Shown here piece by piece: positions 1 through 5,376 of a DNA stretch of 6,037 nt (within the stretch, counting starts at the first letter, position 1; every line of letters begins with the position of its first letter). Origin of the DNA: Candidatus Bathyarchaeota archaeon. GTDB taxonomy: Archaea; Asgardarchaeota; Lokiarchaeia; Sigyniarchaeales; Sigyniarchaeaceae. The notes beneath the pieces are model-generated. The model worked only from the letters and a program-made list of their open reading frames with translations. It did no database searches and was not told the DNA's origin. The position numbers and the translations under genes are program-made. The DNA is taken from assembly GCA_014729935.1 (NCBI GenBank), contig WJJB01000253.1, positions 1 to 6,037 of the forward strand, given 5' to 3'.

Positions 1-122
1 ACCTCGTGGCAAGGGGAAACAAAGTGATTTCAGCCTCGGAGCGGACCATCGTGCACCAAACTACAGATAGCTTAGACTCCCGTGAATATGTCAGGAAAAC
101 AATAGAGCAGGGCACGAAATAA
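1..122 (+). CDS. C-terminal tail of probable CbbQ/NirQ/NorQ-type MoxR AAA+ ATPase (5' truncated by window edge)
   Basis: A frame open from the left edge (first full codon at position 3) ends at TAA 120-122, giving 39 residues that read as the end of a gene. The visible part resembles, from memory, the CbbQ_C domain that closes CbbQ/NirQ/NorQ ATPases. It has an L-V-A-R-G helix start, then an A-S-E-R-T-I-V stretch matching the family's 'AcraalvepLtdD' region, then TD...D-S-R-E-Y-V matching 'DpdvreAl'. The P-loop, Walker B and sensor motifs would lie outside the window, so the ATPase call is inferred from this short tail and from the NorD/CbbO-like VWA gene 29 nt downstream. In the family, such ATPases form hexamers that remodel a client through a VWA adaptor. 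The tail could instead belong to an unrelated protein. Confidence 0.55.
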   Translation, partial: LVARGNKVISASERTIVHQTTDSLDSREYVRKTIEQGTK

Positions 123-135
123 CCGAGGAACCGTT

Positions 136-143
136 GAGAGGGG
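136..143 (+). promoter_or_regulatory. Shine-Dalgarno-like site deciding the VWA gene start
   Basis: A purine run, GAGAGGGG, lies 8 nt before the ATG at 152. It supports that ATG over the in-frame TTG at 134, whose own upstream purines (GAGGAA, 125-130) sit very close to the codon. Confidence 0.5.
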
Positions 144-151
144 AACACACT

Positions 152-1063
152 ATGGAATCTAATGGAATGCAAGGTGCAGCACTTGGGACCAACACCTTCA
201 ATCACTTGAACGTGAAGTTGCAATCAACTGAAATGCTTTATAACACTGAAATCAAGGGTATCATCGATGCATTACCAGAACCATGGCACACTTACCTGTT
301 AAGGGTGAAACAATTCCAAGCAAAGCATCCCGTGGCAGATATATCGGGGTATTCCAAGCCCAAGGAGATAACTGGTGATATCAATAAAACCCGCCTGAGG
401 TTGATGCAACTGAAAATTGGCGGCTTGAAAGAAGAATACGGGTTCTCTTCCGGCGTGAAGTTCGACCTTGGAATAATCGTTCAAGCGATTGCATCTGGCA
501 GGGGATTATCGAGCCGGGATAAGCCGTTCATCCGGTTAACTTCAGATATCACCCATAGCGTTACAATACTCATCGATTGCAGCACCAGCATGGAAAAATA
601 CATGAAAAGCATAAAGGAATCCGTCCATGTATTTTGCGAGGTCTTGAATGGGCTCCAGCTTTCTTTTACTCTCTTGGGATATGGCGAGCAATTCTGGATC
701 GTCAAGGATTTCGCCGAAAAGTGGGATCTCGAAGCAAAAGCTCGCCTCTCTTCCTTGGAAGCACGCGGCATGGCACCCGAGAGCATCGCCATCAAGGTAG
801 CAGGAAACGTGTCCAGGAATGCCATAGAGAAGGGTAAAGTCATGTTTGTCATCACCGATGGTATTTTTGAAAACCGCATTCACGCAAAACGCTCGGTGCA
901 AGCTGTTAGAAAGGATGGAATCGTGATTATCGGCGTGTCTGTCCTTGCACAAATCGGAGACGTGTTCCCCGTGAATATCGTCGAGCGTGATGACTTAAAT
1001 AGCATCTGGGCAAGGGATGCCTTGATGAGGATTTACTCGAGAGAATTTCAATCAGATTACTGA
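152..1063 (+). CDS. Short NorD/CbbO-like VWA-domain protein
   Basis: The product has 303 residues from ATG 152. An N-terminal region of about 95 residues is unassigned. A G-V-K-F-D-L segment (about 101-106) follows, as in the linker before CobT/NorD VWA domains. The VWA domain spans about 137-295. Its MIDAS motif DCSTSM is at 142-147 and the third metal-site Asp is in ITDG (D236). A V-K-D-F-A-E-K-W stretch (about 184-191) and the closing R-D-A-L-M-R-I-Y resemble NorD/CbbO. The MIDAS Thr expected before 'P-E-S-I-A-I-K-V-A' appears to be Ala (A208). Family members act as cytoplasmic adaptors that let a MoxR ATPase engage its client. CbbO and NorD are roughly twice as long, so this is a minimal version. 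There is no signal peptide or membrane segment. The gene lies 29 nt after the putative ATPase tail and 22 nt before the coiled-coil gene, consistent with one operon. The VWA call is firm; the subfamily is less so. Confidence 0.85.
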   Translation: MESNGMQGAALGTNTFNHLNVKLQSTEMLYNTEIKGIIDALPEPWHTYLLRVKQFQAKHPVADISGYSKPKEITGDINKTRLRLMQLKIGGLKEEYGFSSGVKFDLGIIVQAIASGRGLSSRDKPFIRLTSDITHSVTILIDCSTSMEKYMKSIKESVHVFCEVLNGLQLSFTLLGYGEQFWIVKDFAEKWDLEAKARLSSLEARGMAPESIAIKVAGNVSRNAIEKGKVMFVITDGIFENRIHAKRSVQAVRKDGIVIIGVSVLAQIGDVFPVNIVERDDLNSIWARDALMRIYSREFQSDY

Positions 1064-1085
1064 ACTTGCAAGTTGGTGAATCATA

Positions 1086-3092
1086 ATGGAGGAAAAACCT
1101 TCAAAAATTAAGGGAACCAATAATTCGGCATCCGGGCAAGATTCCAAGAAAGCAACAGGAAATACCTTGCCGTCATCAGGTGAAGGAGTAGACAACGATG
1201 AAATTAAAGGATTTCTAAAACGAACCTTGGAGCTACAGCAAGCACATTATTCAATCATTAACGAAGGGTACCAAGAAAAAAAGGACGTGATAAATGAGTT
1301 TGTCTTACTTGGATTCGACCAAGTGAAAACCACGGTAGATGCAACCGTGGAAACCATGAAACACCAGCTCGCATCCGTTAACCAAATCCAAGCTGAGATG
1401 CTCATCGGTGAGCAAGAAGAAGTGCTCGAATTGTTGAATGATGCGAGGTCCTCTTTCCAGACGAGCCTAAAATCCCTGATCACCGGGTTATTGGATGGTT
1501 TTTCCTCTTTCATGGAAAATAGGCACAAAAGTATCACTTTATTGCTCAATCATATCGAGAAAGAGGGACAATTGAATCGTTTTTATGCAACATCTGAGAT
1601 CGTGAAATTGGTCGAATCATTGGCACGTAAAGTTATAGATGATCCCCAACACCTTATGGAAAAGATGGAAAAAGAGTCAAGGAATTATTACTCGGCTACA
1701 TTTGATCTTTTAGACTCTAAAGTACAAGAATGGAAGGAACGTTTCGATTACTCCATGGATGAAGCCAAGAATGAACATGAGAACTCCATCAATCAATTCA
1801 AGCAATATCTGGAGAATTCGAGCAACAATGTGTCCAAATCCATCCATGAAATGCTTGAATCCACGAAAAATGTGATTTCATCTAAAAATGGAGACATGCT
1901 CGACCATATCGAGGGAGCCAAGGGCCGGGTGAACCACCATGCGACCGAGTTGAATGAAGAAATAACCCGACATGCAAACCAGCTTGATAGGCATTTTAGG
2001 GTTTTCCTGAAGGAAAACACCCGCATCAAGGATGAATTGAAAAAGGACATCAATGGGATACAAAACGTCGAATTAAGAAGGAATATCGAAAAGATATTAG
2101 ATCTAGTGGATGATATCGAGAGCAAGTCGACAGATTTTACCAGATCAGTTGCAAAAACCACGGATCGAACCACCAAAAGGATAACCAATGATATCCATTC
2201 ATTCGAAGATGGTTGTGATACAGCAGGGAAGATGGTGGAAAAGCACGCAACGGAAGCAGGGAAGCAATTAAGCAAAGTAAATCAATCATTCTTGGAAGAA
2301 ATGACGAAAAAAATTGAAGCAATGGTCAAGCAGGAAGGATTCGAGAAACATCTCAAGCATCATCGTGATAGCTTGGCAAACCTGGAGCGAGATTTCCTTA
2401 CGATTGTCGATCGATTGAGGGAAATCGAGAAAAGCGCAATGGATTCATTTACCAGCGGCATCTTGGGCATGATATCAGGAATCTTTTCCCAACTCGAGAC
2501 CAAGATTCATGATGGATTGTCCATCTTGAAAGATTCACTTGATGAAAATGGCGCTGAATCTATAGAACGGATCAAGGAGATTACAAGGAACATAGCCAAG
2601 GAAAATAAGGAGATCACGATCGTTCCTGAAGATCATTTTTTAAGCAAGTTAAGCGATCTTACCACATCCTTCAACGAACACCTGGTACAATTGAAAGATG
2701 CTTATAATTACCTTTTCCAGAAACAACATTACCAGCTTTCACAATCCTTCGACACCATGAAGGAAGCAATAACTGGGCAAGCAAAACAATACCACGATAC
2801 GCAAGAAGTCATCTTGGATACCATCAAGGAGGAAACGAAGCAGGTGGTCCACCGTGTCAAAGATATGATGGCCGAGCAATTGAAGGAATTCAATGATAGA
2901 CTTGCGATCGATGCCCAAAAGCTGGTTGAAGCAAATCAAGAGGTCATAGGCAAAATGATGGTAAAATCAGCCAGGACAGGAAATGAGTTCTCCACATTAA
3001 TGGAGAATACCATGAAGCAAAGCGAGGAAAAGGTGCGGAAAATCATTGAGAGATGCGATTCAATACCAGCACAAGGAGGAAAGCAAGGATGA
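1086..3092 (+). CDS. Long helical/coiled-coil protein of unknown function
   Basis: The product has 668 residues and I do not recognise a named family. Residues 1-35 are polar, rich in Ser, Gly, Lys and Asn, and probably disordered. From about 38 to 655 the protein is dominated by heptad-like charged/hydrophobic patterns. Only two prolines (P187, P514) fall in this span, leaving 326 residues between them without one. There is a single Trp (W216) and two Cys (C377, C657). A mildly hydrophobic Gly-rich stretch, G-I-L-G-M-I-S-G-I-F (about 458-467), could be a hinge or a packing or weak membrane contact, but it is too short for a transmembrane segment. The pattern recalls SMC-like, MCP-signalling or apolipoprotein-like helical bundles, but no HAMP, Walker or signalling hairpin motif is evident. 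The start ATG 1086 has GGTGA (1075-1079) 6 nt upstream. Its position between a VWA adaptor and an NTF2-like protein suggests a scaffold, filament or client of the putative ATPase-VWA machine; this is inference. Confidence 0.85.
   Translation: MEEKPSKIKGTNNSASGQDSKKATGNTLPSSGEGVDNDEIKGFLKRTLELQQAHYSIINEGYQEKKDVINEFVLLGFDQVKTTVDATVETMKHQLASVNQIQAEMLIGEQEEVLELLNDARSSFQTSLKSLITGLLDGFSSFMENRHKSITLLLNHIEKEGQLNRFYATSEIVKLVESLARKVIDDPQHLMEKMEKESRNYYSATFDLLDSKVQEWKERFDYSMDEAKNEHENSINQFKQYLENSSNNVSKSIHEMLESTKNVISSKNGDMLDHIEGAKGRVNHHATELNEEITRHANQLDRHFRVFLKENTRIKDELKKDINGIQNVELRRNIEKILDLVDDIESKSTDFTRSVAKTTDRTTKRITNDIHSFEDGCDTAGKMVEKHATEAGKQLSKVNQSFLEEMTKKIEAMVKQEGFEKHLKHHRDSLANLERDFLTIVDRLREIEKSAMDSFTSGILGMISGIFSQLETKIHDGLSILKDSLDENGAESIERIKEITRNIAKENKEITIVPEDHFLSKLSDLTTSFNEHLVQLKDAYNYLFQKQHYQLSQSFDTMKEAITGQAKQYHDTQEVILDTIKEETKQVVHRVKDMMAEQLKEFNDRLAIDAQKLVEANQEVIGKMMVKSARTGNEFSTLMENTMKQSEEKVRKIIERCDSIPAQGGKQG
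3073..3080 (+). promoter_or_regulatory. Strong Shine-Dalgarno site for the overlapping downstream gene
   Basis: AAGGAGGA inside the end of the coiled-coil gene lies 8 nt before ATG 3089. It is the best SD match in the window. It fixes the start of the next gene at the ATGA overlap rather than at the in-frame ATG 3053. Confidence 0.7.
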
Positions 3093-3463
3093 CAGGTGAA
3101 AGCGAAGCAATGGAAATGGCAAGGACGATAATGGATGGTTTCTCCAAGGGAGACGTGACGGTAATCCTGAAAAACATGGATTTCAAGGCAGCACATGAAA
3201 AATGGACGGATGTTTTCGGTCCATCCGACCCACGAGCAAAAATGTCGAGCAAGGAATTCGAGAAGGATTACAAGCGTGAAATCCAACGGACTTATGCAAA
3301 ACCATGGAACGCCACGTGGTCTATCGATAAAATCACGATGGAAGGAGATGAAGCGGTGGTAGAAGTCAACGTGGAAGGCTCGAAATCGATATTCCTACCC
3401 ATGATCTTGTTGAAGAAGGGAAGAAATTGGAGGCTCATCCAGATACCAGCATGGTCATACTAA
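3089..3463 (+). CDS. Small protein, probable NTF2-like (SnoaL/DUF4878-type) fold
   Basis: The product has 124 residues from ATG 3089, which overlaps the preceding TGA as ATGA. An AAGGAGGA site 8 nt upstream supports this start. An earlier in-frame ATG at 3053 would add 12 residues but has no comparable site. The layout fits an NTF2-like alpha+beta cone. An N-terminal amphipathic helix (about 4-18) is followed by G-D-V-T-V-I-L-K (about 21-28), as in the 'gD...v' turn of this fold. A helical, charged middle (about 53-68) comes next, then strands at about 74-84, 87-96 and 99-109, and a closing W-R-L-I-Q-I-P (about 114-120) like the final strand of DUF4878/SnoaL-like proteins. No catalytic residues can be assigned. 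Such domains often act as small binding or accessory modules. Translational coupling implies it is made in step with the coiled-coil protein and may bind it. The fold assignment is a pattern judgement only. Confidence 0.75.
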   Translation: MTGESEAMEMARTIMDGFSKGDVTVILKNMDFKAAHEKWTDVFGPSDPRAKMSSKEFEKDYKREIQRTYAKPWNATWSIDKITMEGDEAVVEVNVEGSKSIFLPMILLKKGRNWRLIQIPAWSY

Positions 3464-3493
3464 TTGTTATAGGTACGTTCCCACAACTCATAG

Positions 3494-3527
3494 TTTTTAA
3501 CCAACACGAACTTTTTTCTCGTGGTTA
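3494..3527 (+). terminator. Candidate T-rich terminator with imperfect hairpin after operon 1
   Basis: Two T-runs (3494-3498 and 3512-3517) follow the stop at 3463 by 30-50 nt, as is usual for archaeal T-rich termination. An imperfect hairpin surrounds the second run. TAAC (3498-3501) and CACGA (3505-3509) pair with TCGTG (3519-3523) and GTTA (3524-3527), leaving a 3-nt bulge and the T-run in the loop. Termination is inferred from composition and position. Confidence 0.45.
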
Positions 3528-3538
3528 CCTGCACCACG
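3520..3538 (+). repeat. Perfect 6-bp inverted repeat upstream of the DUF47-PiT pair
   Basis: CGTGGT (3520-3525) and ACCACG (3533-3538) are perfect reverse complements around a 7-nt spacer. The left arm is also the right arm of the hairpin at 3498-3527, so the two structures exclude each other. It could be an RNA switch or a protein operator; which one cannot be told from sequence alone. Confidence 0.45.
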
Positions 3539-3542
3539 CAAC

Positions 3543-3549
3543 ATATTTA
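3543..3549 (+). promoter_or_regulatory. Weak TATA-like box before the DUF47 gene
   Basis: ATATTTA in an otherwise GC-richer stretch is the best TATA-like element near the start at 3572. Transcription would begin about 25 nt downstream, almost at the start codon, implying a leaderless or very short leader transcript. No clear BRE is visible, so this is a low-confidence suggestion. Confidence 0.25.
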
Positions 3550-3559
3550 CCACTCGTGA

Positions 3560-3566
3560 GATGATC
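3560..3566 (+). promoter_or_regulatory. SD-like GATGATC before the DUF47 start
   Basis: GATGATC differs by one base from GGTGATC, which complements the archaeal 16S rRNA 3' end. It sits 5 nt before ATG 3572. It supports ATG 3572 over the adjacent in-frame TTG 3569. Confidence 0.4.
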
Positions 3567-3571
3567 CCTTG

Positions 3572-4249
3572 ATGCCCTTATTCAAGAAACAACGGAATGA
3601 TGACAAGCTGGATAACCAGGAGCTTGAGGAGATCTTGAAGATCTTGGAGCGGAGTGCAATTCTTCTCAAGGACCTGATAGGGTCTAATAGCGCTGAATCG
3701 CCAGGGGGGATTCAAGATGAGACCGAGAGCATCGTGAGTGAAATCATATCCAATGAAAAACGTGTCGATAGACTCAAGGAAACTTTCATCGAGTACCTAT
3801 ACGTGAAGAAACGATACCTGCCGACCTTTCAAAAGGTTGATAATCTGATGATAATTAACCAGCTGGACGAGATACAAGATGAGATAGAAATCGTCGCCAG
3901 GTATTATCAAGTCTACTTGTACCACTTTCCAGTATCCTTGGAACAAGATATCATTAGTTTCACAAAAGAATCAACCGACGTTGTTCTTCGACTCATCGAG
4001 GCGGTTCGATTTATATATTTGGATTTCGAGCAGGCTCAACTGGCATGCAAGAGGGTCGAAGATGAACGCCGTGAGGCAAGAGAAAGCCAGTGGACGCTTC
4101 TCAAGAACCTGTATGGTTTGGATGTCGATGTAAAGGAACTACTTCTCATCAGGTCATTGATACGGGCTATCTTGAAGGTGGTTGAAACCTGCGAGGTGTT
4201 CAGCGATGACCTGCACGGCTTAACAATCAAGTACATGGTGTTAGAATGA
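3572..4249 (+). CDS. DUF47 / PhoU-like Pit accessory protein
   Basis: The product has 225 residues, the usual length for DUF47 (TIGR00153, PhoU-related). It is an all-helical cytoplasmic protein that the family partners with PiT phosphate transporters and probably modulates them. PhoU-type acidic metal-binding motifs of the E/D-x-x-x-D form are visible: E-K-R-V-D (62-66), D-E-I-Q-D (99-103) and E-V-F-S-D (208-212). Around the first two, the pattern 'EKrvDrl...L.....lP...kvd...i...LDeIqDeiE' follows the family closely. ATG 3572 is chosen over TTG 3569, with GATGATC as a possible ribosome-binding site. The gene stops 10 nt before the PiT gene, the standard pairing, so the two are almost certainly co-transcribed. 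The gap of about 108 nt upstream suggests its own promoter. Family membership is confident; the exact regulatory effect on transport is inferred from homologues. Confidence 0.9.
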   Translation: MPLFKKQRNDDKLDNQELEEILKILERSAILLKDLIGSNSAESPGGIQDETESIVSEIISNEKRVDRLKETFIEYLYVKKRYLPTFQKVDNLMIINQLDEIQDEIEIVARYYQVYLYHFPVSLEQDIISFTKESTDVVLRLIEAVRFIYLDFEQAQLACKRVEDERREARESQWTLLKNLYGLDVDVKELLLIRSLIRAILKVVETCEVFSDDLHGLTIKYMVLE

Positions 4250-4259
4250 GCCATGAGAC

Positions 4260-5294
4260 GTGGACGTGACTCGCATGGTTGATTGGATCGTCCCTGTTAC
4301 CATCGCGTTTACCATGGCTTTTGCATTTGGCATAGGATCAAATGACGAGACCATGGCTACGACCGTGGGGACTGGGGGAATACGGTTGAAACGTGCGACC
4401 TTGCTCGCCGCCATTCTTGCCACGGCAGGCTCTTTCTTCCTGAGCGACAAGGTGGCAAGATCCATCGGCACGGGACTTATCAACCTGCCGCAAACAACCT
4501 TGGAAACCTACCAGCCATGGATATTACTCGCAGTGCTCGTTGCGGTATCCTCATGGTTGATCCTTGCATCAAGAATTGGCGCGCCTGTATCAGGCACCCA
4601 CAGCGTCGTGGGGGCCATTATTGGGGTGGCGGCATGTGCCCCGTTTCTTGGATCCACCTTTATTGAAACGTTGAAACTGGGGGGATTATTTAACGTGATT
4701 CTCGGATGGATCTTCAGCCCGCTGCTTGGCCTCGGATGTGCCATCCTCGTTTCGTGGGTGACCAGGAAAGCCATCAAGACCAAGATCCGTGGACTTCAAA
4801 CCATGGAACGATTCGAGAGGAATTTCATGATCCTCCTGGTCATTCTCGTGGCTTTCAATCAATTAAACCGGGCGGGGAACGATGCTGGTAACGCTCTCGG
4901 GATCTTCCATGCCCTAGTTGCTGGAAACCAAGTGAAAGAAGATTATCTCATGTTACTCCTTGGCGGTGGTAGCATCAGCATTGGTCTTGGATTATTTATC
5001 GTGGGTAGGAGATTGCTGAAATCGGTTGGAACGAACATCATCGAACTCCGACCCAGCGACGCGTTTTGCATCGAAACGAGCGTGCTCATCGTGCTCACGG
5101 TTTGCAACCTTCTTGGCTTGCCCATCTCCGGAAGTCATGTCTTGATCTTCGCTATCATCGGTGTTGCCCTGGTGAAGCGGGAACCAGTGGATAAAAAAAG
5201 CCTTCGAAGGATTGCATTTACCTGGATCGTCACTTTTCCTGTCACCGCCCTCATTTGTGCGGCGGTCTTGATCCCCATCATCTCGCTCGTCTAG
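4260..5294 (+). CDS. PiT-family inorganic phosphate transporter (PHO4 domain)
   Basis: The product has 344 residues from GTG 4260. An ATG at 4275 with GTGAC just upstream would give 339 residues and is a reasonable alternative. It is an integral membrane protein with about ten hydrophobic segments (roughly 8-27, 46-62, 87-106, 114-130, 143-167, 188-203, 229-249, 272-287, 291-305, 318-343). The inverted two-fold repeat of the family is visible. The half-signatures are G-S-N-D-E-T-M-A-T (26-34, key Asp D29) and A-G-N-D-A-G-N-A-L (205-213, key Asp D208). Each half also has a P-[VI]-S-G-[TS]-H motif (109-114, 288-293). The canonical forms are GANDVANA and P-[VI]-S-T-T-H, so these are variants with the Asp, Ser and His kept. 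PiT proteins import phosphate, often as metal-phosphate, by H+ or Na+ symport. Sulfate-transporting relatives (CysP) exist, but the adjacent DUF47 gene favours phosphate. The hydrophilic loop between halves is short (about 168-187). Confidence 0.92.
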   Translation: MDVTRMVDWIVPVTIAFTMAFAFGIGSNDETMATTVGTGGIRLKRATLLAAILATAGSFFLSDKVARSIGTGLINLPQTTLETYQPWILLAVLVAVSSWLILASRIGAPVSGTHSVVGAIIGVAACAPFLGSTFIETLKLGGLFNVILGWIFSPLLGLGCAILVSWVTRKAIKTKIRGLQTMERFERNFMILLVILVAFNQLNRAGNDAGNALGIFHALVAGNQVKEDYLMLLLGGGSISIGLGLFIVGRRLLKSVGTNIIELRPSDAFCIETSVLIVLTVCNLLGLPISGSHVLIFAIIGVALVKREPVDKKSLRRIAFTWIVTFPVTALICAAVLIPIISLV

Positions 5295-5318
5295 CACGCT
5301 GGCACTTGAACATGCACT

Positions 5319-5346
5319 CGAAATTAGATCGCAAGCAATAATTTCG
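5319..5346. terminator. Perfect 8-bp inverted repeat between convergent genes, possible bidirectional terminator
   Basis: CGAAATTA (5319-5326) and TAATTTCG (5339-5346) are perfect reverse complements around a 12-nt loop. The repeat lies 24 nt past the PiT stop and 30 nt past the end of the minus-strand gene. No long U-tract follows on the plus strand. An end-of-transcript role is inferred from position. Confidence 0.4.
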
Positions 5347-5350
5347 CTCC

Positions 5351-5360
5351 AAAAAATAAA
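5351..5360 (-). terminator. T-tract terminator candidate for the DUF6807 gene
   Basis: Read on the minus strand, TTTATTTTTT lies 16 nt beyond the TAA at 5377-5379. This matches the U-rich termination signal typical of archaea. No hairpin precedes it. Confidence 0.45.
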
Positions 5361-5376
5361 GATGGGAGTAGAACGG

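Noticed and set aside
134..151. TTG start for the VWA protein adding 6 residues
   Set aside because: ATG 152 has a better-placed purine-rich site; the TTG would lie only 11 nt after the upstream stop codon.
481..952. Two minus-strand open frames (132 and 136 codons) opposite the VWA gene
   Set aside because: They lie antisense to a clearly conserved VWA domain, overlap each other in different frames, and their translations show no recognisable domain or ribosome-binding site.
1793..2275. Minus-strand open frame of 160 codons opposite the coiled-coil gene
   Set aside because: The Ser/Phe/Leu-rich translation is what the complement of a Lys/Glu-rich helical gene gives; no family is recognisable.
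3053..3088. Upstream ATG start for the NTF2-like protein adding 12 residues
   Set aside because: ATG 3089 has a strong AAGGAGGA site at good spacing and an ATGA overlap with the previous stop. The extra basic residues come from within the coiled-coil gene.
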